64,000 nucleotides of DNA from Epiperipatus broadwayi (lineage: Eukaryota; Onychophora; Udeonychophora; Euonychophora; Peripatidae): NCBI GenBank assembly GCA_028023455.1, contig JAQFVV010000317.1:186001-250000 (forward strand). The letters run 5' to 3'. Within the stretch, counting starts at the first letter, position 1. Each line of letters opens with the position of its first letter. A program made the translations under genes and the position numbers. The notes below the pieces were generated by a model. That model had not been told where the DNA came from, did not search any database, and saw only the letters and a program-made list of their open reading frames with translations. Positions 12,695 through 27,619 of the stretch are shown here, one piece after another.

Positions 12695-15600
12695 AACATA
12701 TATATTGTATAATAGCTCACATTTTGTTAATAAACATTGATTAGAATAAGATAATATTGTTTATCAAACTGCAAGAGAACAGTACTTTGTAACATACATG
12801 TATATATAAAGCACAGACACTTTTATATGTATAATATGCATATAAGAAGTAAGATTATAATATAAACAAAATTTTAAAAATATTAATATAGTTATTAATA
12901 ATAAATTGAAGGGACACATTTACATATATTTTATTGAATGTGTATTAAATCACTCATGCATTCATTGAAGCAGTAATAATAATAATAAAACTACCATATG
13001 TTTATTTTTAAAATAAATAACAAAATGTCTGATTTTCATTGAACATTCTGGGCTATATTCCTTTTTTTACAAAAATGTTTTTTTATACAAATAATAGTTA
13101 TCTTGTTATCAAGAAATTATGATCTCTGGAATTATTTTGATATTTTTAAATCAGTATCAACTGTTAGTAAGTTCTAAAATTTTGTAAAACTTTAAATATT
13201 ATACTCAGAATATATTTTATTATGCAAAATAGTTCACATCAAATTCAGAAAGGATAATAAAGGAAGAATAAAATGCATGTGCTTTCAACATAAATTAAAG
13301 AAATTTTATTAATATATATAATCATGCATGGTGGTTGCAGATAGAAAAAGGACTATCGGCTTAGTATAAAATTCTATAAATTTTACCTTTAAAAAAAAAA
13401 GTGATTATATACTGTGCTCAGAAGGAAAAAATGTCTACTCAAGTATAATAAATTTGCAAATTTTAAAAGATTTTTTTTTTGTTTGTTCATTTACACTTTT
13501 GAATATTTGTTTACATTTTACTTTGTATTGCATATAATTGTAATTGTGTAGTTAGATATAGCTTATTTCATGTCTCTACTGTATATTTTTAAATATGGCA
13601 ATCAATTAAAGTTTAAATATTTTTCAAAAATTGCACATAATTCATGTAAAATTTGCAGTATTTTTAGTACTTGAAAATAGTAATTGTGTGTCATTAATTA
13701 ACAATATATCCCTTTTTTTAATTAAACTTCCCTTAAATAATGGATATAACAACAGAAAACAGTTGCTGACTGCAGAGCAAAGGCTTTTCCTATAGTTTCT
13801 CATAAGGGAACTAAGAAGCCAAAAACTTTCCAGTTACCATGTGAAAAGAATTTGAGTGTTTTATCTGTTTTATTTTTTACCTAAGAATTGTTGAATATCC
13901 ATTTACCATTCATTATTATATGATTACCTATGTTGACTGTATGCCCCTATTTAACAGAAAATTCTAAGTCTGTTTTTAAAAAAATTAAGTTTACTTGGCC
14001 CAGATTAATTAAACAAGGTAAAGCAGCCAGATGTGGTATTGTTGTCCTATAAGATATTTTATATGTGTATATAAATCTGGCTTCTTTTTTTTTGTATATG
14101 AGTACTTTAGTTATACAAATTTTACTAAACTTTCTAATGTTCTTTAGTTAAAATTTATCTAAAGTTATTGCAATTATTAAAAACATAGATTAATCCTTTG
14201 TATGTGTGTGTGTGTGTGTGGTTAGTGATATGCATTGAGATATTTTTGTTTCACTACTGCTTCTCTATGCATACTCCATGAAATGCTTATTTTTATTTCT
14301 ATATTTGAATTACAATTTTTGTCAACATATAGAACATTTTGTATGCTCCAAAAAAATTTTCATGGTTAAAAAAACTAATAGACAGAAAGATAACAATTTC
14401 AATGGATGTCATTAGTGAATCTATCATGCAAAAGAAATTAAAATTTTAAATAGTTTTTTAGTTTTTTATTTAACCTTTGGACTATGAACCACATTTTTGT
14501 ATTGTTCATGTGTTCACAGTTTTTAACTCGTTCTCTAACCACTATTTTTAAAATTATTTTGCCAATTTTCCCAATGAAAAACTGTACTGAATAATGCTGC
14601 CCCTTTAATAATTTTTTACAACTAATAATTTAATAATATTTACATTTAGAGCTATAATAATGAGATAAAGTCTTGCCTTCCAAGGTGTTGATTTGTTGTT
14701 TTTGTTCTGTCCAGAAAAATGACAGTTCTATTTGTTCATTTTGATTTTCAAAGTGTAAATGAATATTTTAGAATCTTTTTTTACACATTTTTTTTTCATC
14801 AAATGTTTGTGAAATATTTTATTTTAGAAGAATAATTTAGATTTTAATACAAAATATTTACTTTTTCAAGAAGGCAAATTGATAAAGAAATCAATAACTC
14901 ACAATTTATAATTGGATGACAAACATATGTTTTATGTTTACCGCTATAGATGATTTTCATTAATTATAAATAGAAGTTTATTTTTTAATAAACTTTTGTT
15001 TACTTTAATGATCTAACAAATTATTAATTTGCATTTTAGAAACTAAACTAAAACAAATATAGTTTTAAAAGATAAAAGTATTTTTACTGCTGATTCTATC
15101 ATTGATCGATCAAATGTTTGGAACTTTAATTCTGTCTGCCAAGTGGGATTTGAACACAAAAAGGGTTATTACAATTTTGATGTTTATATAATATTTAATG
15201 TGTGTTTAAATTTAAATTGTTTATATGTGTAATTTGAGATGGTAAGTATACAATCATAACTTTAATTTTATTCAGGTATATGTTTTAGTTATAGAAGTAT
15301 AATATTTATCTTTTTTTTTTTATATGTTTTGATTATTTTAAAACATTTTTATTTTTATATGTATACAAACAAATTATTTTAATGAAAATACATTTATGTT
15401 GAAAAAGATATTTTTTTGACAAGAAGTGAAAATAAAATTTGCATTGGGTTGGTTAAGCAAGCAAAATATTTTATATAAATAGGCATTAAATATAGTTGTG
15501 ATTAGACTCTAATTTTGTAAAATTTTCTACTGCCTGATTTTATTATATGTGTAATATTGTTAAGTTTGAATTTTCTTTTTCCTACATTTTTCAAATTAAT

Positions 15601-17857
15601 AGTTATGGCAGATGTAATGTTAAAAAAATTAATTCAATAATAGTAACAAAAATTAATTGAACATGCCTACAAATTAATGCTACAATGTATTAATTAAACA
15701 AAAATAATTTAATGTGTTAATTACTGTAATTATGAGGAATCATATTTTTTTTATCTTTTTGCCTCATATACTTCAAGTTTTTCTAGTGCAATTTCTCATA
15801 TCAATAATTAATTCTTAGATATTTTCATTTGCTTTTATGCATCAGGTATTAGAATTATGCATTTGTAAAAATGTTTATTACAGTCATAAAAGATAGTCAA
15901 ATTATTTTTTTATTTGAAAAGATTCATAAGTATCTTCATGAACCATTTGTAAATATTTAATTTAAAAAAATACAAAAATGTTTATTAAATAATAAAATTA
16001 ATATTTTTAATCTCAAAAGCTTTTATTTATGAAAAATAATGGTTACATGCTTATAACAAACAGAAAAAAACATCATCAACAGTCTGGTCAAAATTTGAAA
16101 TGGGAATATTAAAAAAATAATAACTTTTCTTGATATGAATAATCATCCATATTTATTCATAAATATTTTTTAAAAAAAAACTCAAATTATATAACAATTT
16201 AATTCTTACTTGGATTGATATACTCAAAAAAATAATTCATAAACTAAATTAAATATATAATATTATAAGACTTTTATTCTAATGTGTCACTAACATTTTT
16301 CTGTAGATTTTAAAATGTTTTGGATTTTCCATTACCAAATTAATTAATAGTATTGTATCTGCATATGTAATAGTATATTAAATATTTTCTATGTAAAGAA
16401 AAGATGAAAGTATTTTGTTAAAAGAGGAATATAGTAGACTGATAATAATTGATCATTGGTGATTTTATCATTGCTAATGTACTTTTTTGATCTGTAATAG
16501 GAATGCAGTTTATTATCTGTATAATATTTACAAAATATATACGTAGTTGATTTATTTTTTCTTTACTGTTCACAGTGTTCATTACCAAGAATTTTTACTT
16601 TATCAAACTTGATATCCTAGTATATCATTTTATTATATAAATATAAGACATGAGAGACAAATGTTTTCAGTAAATGATTTCTTAATATTTACATAAGGCT
16701 AGATCAAGATTTATTTGCATTTTTACAACAAAAAAAAAGTAATTATCATTTTTTCTATATAATTCCAACTTTGTTTACAAATGATATCAACAAAGATTTG
16801 TATTATATCCACCTACATCTATGATATTTGATTTGAAGCTCTGGCATAGATTTGAAAAGCCACAGATAGTAATAAATTATATTATATGCATTTTAGCATC
16901 CACACACACATACATTTATGTACTTATTGTGTGTGTATGTTGAAAATGTGTGTAACATATATATATTTATTAATTGTTTTTTTCTTTAAAACATGGATAA
17001 TTGAAGCAGTGAATATATGGAGATTTTAGATATGGGAAAACTATTGTACTATCAAGAACTGACTTAGCTTCATTTTGTTAGCAAAGGAATAAAATAACTC
17101 TACTGACAGTTCTACAAATATTGTTATAAAAAAATGCAAAAAAAAAGAAAAAAAATCATATGAGTATTTTGTTTGAGGAATGGAAAAATAATACTTCAGC
17201 ACCAAAGTGGCAACTGAGCTCAATATTTTTATTCATTTAACCAGGTGAGATTTTTAATGTTCTCAGAAATACAACTATTAAACTTCAGTTTTTGAATCTG
17301 TTAACTCTACTAAACTGAGCAAAGCAGAAATCAATATTTGATCAACTATGCTGAAAGCATGCTCAGTTACATATTGAAAATTTTAAAACAAAATAATCTT
17401 TACAAGCATATAAAACACTATTGATACAATTATAATATTTTTTTTTCTTTTTACATAAATATGTATATGATTTCATATAAAAAAAATAATAATATATTTT
17501 TAAAAAAAAATAAATACCACCGGGCTAAAAAGTGAAAAATGTTGGTGGTTTAACAAGAAAATTCATGATCAATTCCTTATTTTTTTTACTTCTATAATTA
17601 AATGGTTGTTTGTTTAATCTTTTTATATTAATAGTATACATGTTTACATTCATTTTGCTACTGGATACCTTTAATGTTAATATTTAAACATAAATCTATA
17701 AAATTTAATATTGAACTCTAAAAGAGATATCAAAACCCAAAATTTTTCAAATGACAATTAATTTGTTAGAATCTGTTTGTAAAACTTCAGTTTTAAAATC
17801 TTAAATATTATTAGTAGATATATGTAAATGGATATATATTGAAGCATTTTGCCCATC
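12695..17857. other. AT-rich DNA with minor repeats only
   Basis: No gene was recognised. Minor features are (TG)10 at 14201-14220 and a fragment near 15139-15160 reading AAGTGGGATTTGAACAC, whose reverse complement resembles a tRNA B box and may be a SINE scrap. A slightly GC-richer segment lies near 13760-13860, with no splice-bounded frame I could match to EHBP1. A short TGCTCAGTT/AACTGAGCA hairpin lies near 17315-17370. Confidence 0.55.
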
Positions 17858-19243
17858 TGACTAGGTCTCTGTTACACCTAAAATGTGCGAGTTGATCAAG
17901 TTATGTAAAAAGAAGAAAGTTTCATTCCTATTCCTAAAAAACGTAACTATTTCCTGATCAACTCTACCTAGTAATTGTTATGATTTACGCTATGATGAAA
18001 TCAGCTTTTATTTCCTTTATAAGGGTGCCAGGATTCATATAAGAATCCATAGAAATCTGTCACATCGCGTCTCAAAAATTAAAAAGAAAAATGTTTTTAA
18101 AGAATCGGTATCATATTTTACTATAACTAGAGTTATTTTCTAGATGTTATTATTCCTGGAGCTTAGTCAACACATATTGGCAAAGGTAAATTATATTTTC
18201 AAATCTTACTAAACTAATATACATAAATTTAATAGTAATCATCAATAACTATTATTAATAGCGTACAAGGAAAAGTTGACATTAGAAATAAATATTTTAT
18301 TCTAACAAATTAAAATGTTTAAAGATAAATTAATAATTAAATAAAAGTGGAGAGAACACAAGCTCATTAATCCAAACATGAATCAATTAATAAAAAAAAC
18401 AGTTTCGCAATTACAATTCACTTCCAAATTTCTTCTAGAAAGTTCCTTAAAATGAATGTCTCTTGAATAAGAAAATTATTGTCTCTATCGGGATTATTTT
18501 AAGCATATTTTTACGAATTGTTTGCAAATGCTTAATTTTGTCACAATCAGGAATAGTTAATCTTAACTTATCGGTAAGTTGGTGTAGATTTATGAGATCT
18601 CAAGCTCATAGGAATTTCTATTGGTCTCTTCTGCCCACATCTTCAATTATTGGTCCATTCTATAGCTAGAGAAAAAGCACGGTTGTGGTGACCCTTTCAT
18701 TGTAAAAAGTGGTATTCACAAAGCTCCATTTCCATGCTTGCATGACAGCTCGGTACAGCAAGTAGCATACCTGTGCAGAAGTATATTACTGCCACAGGTT
18801 ATGCTCACTGAACCAGAAGGTAAAGAAAGACCTAGATCAGAGTTGTCCTCTTCTTTTTATATCTCAATCCAGTTTTTGAAACTTTTGCACATCCTTTTGT
18901 CAGCATATAAGATAATAATCTTGTACACTCTCTTAAATTTAAGTTACAAAGTATTTTTTTAGCATAATTCTGCCATCTTTAATTAGCTAAAATATTTTTC
19001 TTTTAGCTTATCTGGATTAGTAATTTGTGTGTATTTTGTTCTATCCAATTTTTACTTTTATTTTTAATCAGATAAAAAAAAATATGGGTAAAAATTTAAC
19101 TTTCATTGTACATTTAAAAAAAATAAATTATACAAACTAAAAAACAATTTAATTTCGTCTTTTTAATAAGATTGCTAAATTTACTTTTTCCTAGCTTTTA
19201 CCAAATGCCAATATATTTGTACCATATATAAATAAACGGTACA
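17858..19243 (-). mobile_element. LTR-like 1.4-kb repeat, copy 1 (solo)
   Basis: Homologous over its whole length, apart from a replaced central part, to 33727-35099. Shared blocks include GAGTTGATCAAGTTATG near the left end, TCCTGATCAA, GATGAAATCAGCTTTTA, ATTATTCCTGGA, GGCAAAGGTAAATTATAT, CTTTCATTGTAC and TACCAAATGCCAATATATTT near the right end. Both copies start TG and end CA, the usual LTR termini. On the minus strand both have a TATA box in the corresponding place (TATAAAAAG at 18853-18861 here), so I read it as a minus-oriented LTR. No primer-binding site, polypurine tract or target duplication was found, so solo LTR is an inference. A non-autonomous DNA element is the alternative. About 18580-18840 differs from the other copy. 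Confidence 0.55.
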
Positions 19244-20051
19244 ATATATACAAAAAAAAAAACTGCAGAGAAGGGGACAAGAAAAATTAATAACTAAAAT
19301 AATGAATATGGGTTGAAATTTAATTATCCTTTTATTATTTTAATTTATTAAATAAGTAAAAGAATATTTTAAAAAAAAATAGTTTTTTGAATAGTTAGCT
19401 AATACCTCTCCTGACTTTCTTTATATTGTAATGAAGAAGGTGGCATTGTTACCAGGCTAGCCAATTGTTGTGTAATGAAGGTTAATGTTTTCTTCTTTTT
19501 ATTATTATTATACTGATACCTATTTAACAACCATTAACTTGATGACTGGTTGCATTGGCCATCTACAAAAAATAAATCATATACCTATTCGCCACCTAAT
19601 GAACGTTTCAAATGTCATTTACTCCAGATTCTCAAGACATTTATTATTAAGATATGTTAAATTAGATAACTAATTTTAAAAAGTATGTTTTTTTTAATTA
19701 AATAGACTTTCTCCTTGGATTATTTAATGAAGAATGGGATCAATGCTAAAAAATTCTTGATAGATTCTGTTAAGTAAAAAAAAATACTTTTTAATGATTG
19801 AATGAAATTGTTGTGCTTAACTTGCCACTTGGATATAGGGATATAATTTCATTTCTTTAACAACTAACATATAATTTTATTATATAGTTAAACAACTGGA
19901 CTATCCTTAGATAATAATAATAATAAAAATATTTTAGAAGAAAATGTAAATTTAAAAAAATTGTATGAAATAAATAAATAAGTTACTTATAAATATACTC
20001 TAAATAAAATTACATTAATGGACTATTGAAAAATAATAACTAATTCAAATG

Positions 20052-20060
<9 letters not shown>

Positions 20061-20086
<26 letters not shown>
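20061..20086. repeat. (ATT)n microsatellite
   Basis: About eight to nine ATT units following a T run. The same trinucleotide, written on the other strand, forms the much longer array at 60.8 kb. Confidence 0.95.
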
Positions 20087-22026
20087 CCAAAACAGTATAT
20101 TAAGATCACATTATTTCAATTTGCTTTTACATTTTTAAATCAGTTTGTTTTAGTTACTAAATGGAGGGTGGCATATAGAAATCGAGGATTTTTAAAATAG
20201 TTAATTTATTATATATGTACAATATGTAGGAAATATAACGTTAGAAAAAAAAACATAATACTTCTTGTATTTTTATTATTATTAATTAATAAAATAAATT
20301 TCACATGTACCACTCTTTAATTCTCTAATAATTTACAAAAATTTGATTGAGAACATTAAATATCTCTTTTACATTCTTTTCTATTCCACAAAGGAACAGC
20401 ATTGTTATTAATTATCCATAAGAATAATATTAGCCTTAACATGTGAAACAGTCATTAACATCTGGCTGACCAAACAAGATTTCAAAAAGCAAATTAAATA
20501 ACTGGGGTGTACTTAGGGAAAATATACATCTTATTTTAAAAGAAAAGTAGTAAGTTAAAAAAAAAAATGCTATGAAATAGATTAAAACGTTCTCTATAAA
20601 TATACATTAAATAAGATTTAAAAAAAAAAAAAAAACGTGTCACATATAAATTCATGATTTTTTTTTCATTATCGGGGTTTTATATTTTAAAATGTTACAA
20701 ATTATTTTTAAACTACACTCTGAATTTGTATTCAAAAATCATTATTATCTTTAATTATGCATCTATAATTTTCTGGGTTAAAAATTAAAGTTTTTATGCT
20801 GGAGAGTATAAAGATCATCATTAGTAATGATTTGTCATTGCTTGCCAATTTTTGAAAATAATTTATTCTTGTACTGATTCAATCTATTTTAAGGTATTGA
20901 TGTTTTATATATATATTGTGTGTGTGTCGTGCACGCATATTTAAAATGACTTCTTATGTTTTTTTATTTGGCGCCTAACTTTTGTTTGCCTATGAAAATA
21001 TATGAATCATACAAACACTATTTAATATTTACCTTAACAAACATATATATATATATATGCAGTATAAACCACGTGCCCGTAATACGGTTCTATTTAAAAA
21101 TACCTTATGACTCAACAAAAATAATTAATTTAAAAAAAAAAAAAACCACTAAAGAAGATATAATAAATTGAGATAGATCATATACAGCAAATGTGCTCAC
21201 ACTAGACTGTAATCAAATGTAAGTGTGTGCATGCATGAATGTTCTTGATCACTTTGTCAAATATATGTATATTTTGTCATTTTTTATTCTTTTTACGATG
21301 AAAATTATTAATGATGATAATGTAGTGCAAAGAATAGAATATGTGAATGATAAATTCTTAAGTTTAGCATTATCCATTTTTTTTGAAATCACAACACTTG
21401 CAATGGGTCTGAAAATTAGATTAAAGTTTAGAAGAAAAAAATTACCTTTTTTTTTTTATTATACTTCACATTTATAGCATAAAAATTTTCTATGCAACAT
21501 ACGTTGTGGCAACATTATAAACTCAATAACTAAATACATAAGACAAGAAAATGTTTGATAATTGCACATGAAATTTGTAATTTTTAATTTTAATATTTTT
21601 GTAACCATGAATTGTTGAAATAGTGGGATTTGGGATAATAGATAATTTTTAGTCTTATTATAGTTTAATGTATAAATAGTTTGTATAGTTATGTGCCGGA
21701 AAGAATTATTGTTGTATATTTTATCTTAAGCATTGCATTCCTAAAATACATTATGTTAAGACAGCAAGCAAAGGGTAAGGATGAATCAAGTAATTCATTG
21801 CCTGGTATATGAATATTAAGTTATTAAAACTATTTTCAGATACTTTTGTCACCATACTCATCATATTTTTTAGCATCACAATTAAATAACATGCAGTTTA
21901 ATAATATATTCAGACATTCAAGTAATCAGTCATTGACTTCAAATTATTTGTAATGTAAACTAAATATTTTTAATAATAGTACTATTGTTTTTCTCTTCAG
22001 TATAAACATACTCCTCATCATCAAAA

Positions 22027-22089
22027 GCTAAATCATTAAAGAGTCATATAGCTAAATCATTAAAGAGTCATATATATATATATATATAT
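22027..22089. repeat. 24-bp tandem duplication running into (TA)n
   Basis: GCTAAATCATTAAAGAGTCA is present at 22027 and again at 22051. The second copy continues into a short TA array, which suggests slippage at the junction. Confidence 0.92.
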
Positions 22090-25000
22090 TCTCCTAAACT
22101 GAATATAAAATATTAAAAGAAATACCATCAAGTGAAATATATATTATATTATATTCCCAATGATCTGAAAGAACATAAACATGGTTAATGTTTTTTTTTT
22201 TTTTAACAAAGTACAAGTTTTGCATCAAAATTGATCTAAAATTTTTATCTGCTGGTAGAAAGCATATGTATATTTTAAATGTCTACTAAGGTTTGTTATG
22301 TGATAATCATAACTATATCAATAATTATTAGTAAGTCTTTAATACTTACATTTTCATAATTGATTAATATTTTGACTTACTATAGAATACTTTTATGCAG
22401 GCTTTGACTCATTTGTTGATTTTGATATTTATCTTTGATAGATATTTTGGCATGTAAGAAGATGTAAATCATTCATTGTCTAATTTTGAAAATAGCAAAT
22501 CATAATCAATACTAGCTTTCAGTATGTTTGCATTTAAATCTTGAAAGCGTTATCATTAAATTATTAGATATTTATCTGTCAAAAGTAAATATGAATATGT
22601 AGATTATTGCTTAAATGTCTAAATGTAATTACCTAAAATTATTACAGTTCTTGATTTCAGTTATGTTACTTAATCTTTTTAGCAAATATGACATAAAAAA
22701 TTGCCACCTTTTTTTTTCTAAAATTCCATAGCATCATCTGAACTTCACACATCACTGATAATTAATGATCTTAATGCCCAAATGGGATTTCTTTCCATTG
22801 TTCTGTCAAAAATTTGTGATTAGATTTACGTCATTATGTTAAACTTAGCCAAGAAGCAAAATGTATAGTTTTGAAATATCAAGTGTTATTTTATCTGTTG
22901 CAAAAATTGTGTTTTGTTAGCTTTTTTTTTTATTTGCTTCAATGTTTTTATTGTAAAAGTAAACATTTGTAGTAATAGAAGGCATTGGAGTCAATATTAT
23001 ATTGTATGGGTAAGTGTAATCATGAAATTGATAAAGAAGATTGAAGCAAATTAATAAATATTATATTTTTTGTTTAGTTTTATAATTAATTGTACAACTT
23101 TATAACATATTATATTCTGATACTAATACCAATTGAAGATAAGCCTTAACACTTTGGTCAACCATTAATCTAAAAGAGTCAAACTCATTATAAACAATTA
23201 TGTGGATAAAATATTTGCATTGAGATTTGAACTTTAAATGCTCTGTAGGAATTAAAAATTTCTAATAATCCCCACAATCCTCCCAAAATTATGTTTTGGG
23301 ATTTGTATTGACTTTAAAAAAGGTTATGAATTTATTAATCTTTTATATCTTGCTTGACTTGGAAATAGTTCACAAAAGCAATTATCTCTACAAACTGATC
23401 AATTTCATCTGTAACGCTGAACTACTTTAAGTGGTATTATCACTATGAATGGATTGGGCCAGTAGTAACTTTCAATTTTTTATTTATGACATCCTCTATC
23501 ATTTCAACATATCACCTCTATTTTTAATTAGTGTCAACCCTTTTGTTGTTAGTAGTTTGTAATGACCTTTAATATTAACATTAATTCTTTACTTCATTGA
23601 TGAAGGTATAGCAAGAAAGTTGGTTGGGGATGGATATTTAAATGTGTTATCATTTAGTATTCACCTTATTATAAATGGCATTATAGTGGAGAACTTCTCT
23701 ACTTTTAATCTTTAACAATCCTGTAGTAATATTTTGAATATAACATTATAAGATTAACATTAAAAATCAATAAGTCATACAAATAATCACATCATAGTAA
23801 CTAACATTTTTTATTTACAGAACCAATCCAATCATTATTTTGAAAGAATATATGTAACCTCATACAGATTTAAGCTGGTAGAGTGAATTCAATTTGAATA
23901 TCATAAATTATTATTATTATTTTATTAAAATCATCTTCCTTATCAAATGCCTGGTTTTTTATATACACTCCAAGTTTTCTTTGGGTAAATGCTTATATTA
24001 ATGATATTTATTTAACTAATGAATAAAACTTTTAGCTAAATTATAGAAATTTAATTTTTTTCTGACAATGAATACATAGCTGTCTTTAACATTTATTATC
24101 TTGTTCAACAAATTTATCATAATATGGAATACCTTTTTAGAATCTTAACCATTAACTATTCTTCTAAGTATTATTACTTTTTACAAACACAGAAATTTTG
24201 CCATGGCATGAAAAACATGTATATTTTTCTGAAGATGTAAATTATTTCCTTCCCATGGTAATAATTTTCATGATTTTTTCTGTACTTGAATAGTTTTATA
24301 TACAAAAGGAAAACACTTTCAATCAAACAACAGTATTTTTCTTTAGATAATTTAATCATTGTTTGAAGTTTTTTAAAGGATTAACTCAAGGAAAAAAGTC
24401 ATGTCATGACCACAAACTGAGGTTTAAATCTGGGCCAGATGAACTTTGAAACTTTTTTACATAATAATAGTCATAAGATTTTTTTTAGATATTTTATTAA
24501 CAAATCATCTACTTTTTTAATGCAAATAGAATTGAGTTAAAAGGTAAGTCTCAAGTTAATCTAATTGGTCAGTGCTGTCTGTAAAAATAAAAAAATATCA
24601 ATTGTAATTTGGTACAATTTTCACGGAGCCATAGTTAACTTTTTCTTACATTTGATAAAATAATCTTTAAATATTTTTGCTTCAGCAGAGACTGAAATAA
24701 AAAAATATGATAAAATATCTTCATCTTTTATATTTTAAAAGAATATGGAAACCTTGATTTTGTTAATATTTCAGATTTGCAAATCATTTATCACAATAGA
24801 ATAATGAATACTAATACTTATGTAAATCAAAATACTAATATTTATTAATTTATAAACTAGTTTTATTTTCCAATGTATTTGAATTCACTAATATTAAAAA
24901 TTAAAAACTATTGCTATATCTCAGACAATTTTATTTAGTTTAGCATGAAAATAGCATGAACTTTTGGACAAGGACATCATTATGAATCTCTTGTTCACTT

Positions 25001-25740
25001 TCATTTTATAATTTTTTGCTAAATAAAGCTGTAAATGTGTTTTAAATAGTTTAGTTTTATTGTGAGAGTCATTGTTCAAAAGTTTCTGTAATTGATTTAT
25101 ATCATTTAAAAAAACAAACTACATAATCTTTGAAATGGGATTGTTGTGCTCTTTCTCTATAACTTTGATAATAACGTATTTTATCACATTCTAAATAATT
25201 TTCAATATGAATGAGCTATAAAATATTTATCATTATTAAATTCACAGTAATTATGAGGTAATAAACTTTTACTAAGTTTATAAATATTATATATCAATAA
25301 ATAGAAAACTTAATATCTTCATTGTACTATTTTTGTGAACATTCATTCATAAGAATTTTTTTTGTAAAAAAACAACAACGATGTACTGAATACTCCATAA
25401 ATATTAATAACATGTTCAAAAATATTAAAAACCACACACAACTTGTTTATTTTATTTTTTTTAAAAGAAGGAAAAGTTTTACTGAACATTATTGGTTGTC
25501 GTCTCAATTAGCTGGACAATTTCGTCTAGCTTTTATAGGATGGTGATATTTTGTATTAAAATGTATAAAATGAATTTATATGAAAATAAAAATATCAAAT
25601 TATGAAAAACTCTTAGTTTAAGTACAGATATGAAATTTAAAGCTATCCAAAATACATTTCTTTATCATTTGATGTTATTCCGCATATATCTAAAAGGCAT
25701 GTCTTTTTTATATATTTATAAAATATAGTAAAATGATTTT

Positions 25741-27290
25741 CATCATCATCATTAACCATTATCAATCTACTAAAGGATGAAGGTCTCTCCAAGTTCAATC
25801 CATCTCCGATCTTTAGCTTCTCCACATCACCCCTGCACACTGTCTTATTTCATCCATCCATCTCACATGTGGTCTCTTTCTGGATCTTTTACAATCTTTT
25901 GGAATCTAGTTAAAGATTTCAATTGTCCATCTATTACCATCTCTTCTAGAAATATGTCCAGCCCATCTCCATGTCAATCTTTTAATTTTTTCAATGAGGT
26001 CAGTAACACCTGTTTGTTATTTTACCCATACATTGCATTTTCGATCTTTTCTTGTTACTCTGTATTGCTCTTCTATTAAATGTCCAAGTCTCAGATCCAT
26101 AAGTAAGAACTGGTAAAACATATTTGTTAAAAACTTTCCTTTTCAAACCCATAGGCATATTTCCTTTTAGTATCAAGTTATTTCTATCAAAAGCACTCCA
26201 ACCAAGTTTAATTCTATGATTAATTTCATCCATTATATTTCCATCTATATTAATAATCTGACCAAGGTATTTGTAACTGTTAACTTCTTCTAATTCATTA
26301 TAATCAATCTTTATTTTCATATTTTGAGCAAATCGATTAAATATTACTTTAGTGTTTTTAACATTTATCTTTAGTCCTACTTTCATCTGATAACTCCTGC
26401 AACATTTCCTGCAGCTCTGAAGTATTGTTTGCAAAAACAACTACATCATCTGCAAAATCTAAATGACTTAAATAATCATTTACTTTCACTCCTTAGTTTC
26501 CCATTTTAATACACAAAATACTTCGTGCAGCACTGCTGTAAAAAGTTTTGGAGATAAGGAGTCACCTTGTCTCACACCCTTCTCAATGTTGACTTTCCCA
26601 GTATCATTATGTAATCTAATTGTTGCTGTTGCATTTTTATAAATACTCTTTAAAATATGACAGTATCCTGGATCTATACCTTGATGATCCAATGCTTTAA
26701 TCACTGAAGAAATGTTTATAGAATCAAATGCCTTTTCATAATCTACAAATCCAAAACATAATGACAACTCATATTCATTTGTCCTTTCTATAACTTCTCT
26801 CACTACCTGGATATGATCTACTGTACTAAAACCACTTTTAAATCCAGCTTGTTCTCTTTGTTGGTGGAAATCCAATGTTCTCTATAGACGAGTTGTAATT
26901 ACATTGGTAAAAAATTTGTATAAAACTGCTAAAGGGCTAATAGGTCTGTAATTTCTAATATATTCTTTATCACCTTTTTTAAATAATAATATTGTTACTG
27001 CATTCTTCCAATCATCTGGTACATCTTTATCATTTAAACATTTGGTATATAACTTTGCTAAAAAAAATTCTATATTTTCACCTGCTTCTTTTAATATGTC
27101 AATTATAATTCTATCATTACCTGGAGCCTTTCCTTTCTTCATACATTTAATTGCATGTTTTACTTCTTCATTTAAAATTCTGGGCAGTTCGGAAGATGTA
27201 ATAGATATAGGAGATACTTGTTCTTTATTACTATATAATTCTTGATAAAAATCTTTATAAATTAATCTAATATAAAAAAAAAGTATTCTT
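25741..27290 (-). mobile_element. 5'-truncated RTE-like LINE
   Basis: A minus-strand non-LTR retrotransposon remnant. It starts in the linker just before the reverse transcriptase near 27285 and runs to a 3' tail of TGA/ATGATG trimers (CATCATCATCAT at 25741-25752 on the + strand). Short trimer tails instead of poly-A are typical of the RTE clade, and 5' truncation is typical of LINE insertion. The C-terminal end before the tail (about 25760-26000) is readable only in pieces. Non-coding flanks show no further match. The reading frame is broken at several points, so the copy is inactive. Confidence 0.82.
26000..27285 (-). pseudogene. RTE-type reverse transcriptase (broken)
   Basis: Reading down the minus strand: KGKAPGNDRIIIDILKEAGE and KGDKEYIRNYRPISPL (27142-26882) are the RT lead-in and the R-P-I block. 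FVDYEKAFDSI (about 26760) is motif A with its catalytic Asp. GVRQGDSLSPKLF (about 26570) is motif B. FADD, the catalytic motif C, is intact at 26445-26456 but in another frame from motif B, so a frameshift lies near 26490. NTKVIFN and YKYLGQIINIDG follow, then GWSAFDRNNL and VLPVLTYGSETWTF (26270-26070), which is the family's C-terminal block. Known RTE-like proteins also carry an APE endonuclease upstream; here it is missing from this copy. The related endonuclease piece at 29.8 kb may or may not come from the same insertion. Confidence 0.88.
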
Positions 27291-27619
27291 GCTTAAATAA
27301 TTTTTGGACATACATTTGAGAGTTTTTGGGGAAGTTGTTTTTTTTTTCAAAATTCAGTAACATAATATTGATGTTGTTGTCATTCAAGTTAATATATCTG
27401 ACATTAAAATAAACAAATTCTCATTATTTTTTTTAATGTCACGTTAAATTATTTTGTTCATTTTTTAATAATAATGAACCGTTCATAAATCAGTATAGTC
27501 AATTATAACTCCAATAATGAAAAAAGAAGAGAAAAAAAAACTTTAGAAATGAATTTTGGGATGTCTATACAAACGAATCTATGAACCATATATTTATCCA
27601 TATATAGATCCTACAGATC
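27291..27619. other. Short unassigned AT-rich spacer
   Basis: Between two minus-strand LINE remnants. It holds A and T runs and no readable protein. The left boundary is where RT homology stops, consistent with 5' truncation of that copy. Confidence 0.5.

Larger units (their letters stand above)
19244..25740. other. AT-rich DNA, no gene identified
   Basis: No coding region, RNA gene or transposon protein was recognised in 6.5 kb on either strand. Small open frames (61-84 codons) look accidental. A possible SINE scrap lies near 24395-24440, where GAGGTTTAAATCTGG resembles a B box. Two small repeats are listed separately. Confidence 0.55.

Noticed and set aside
18463-18962. Two short + strand open frames inside the first LTR-like repeat
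   Set aside because: They are not conserved in the second copy and have no protein signature.
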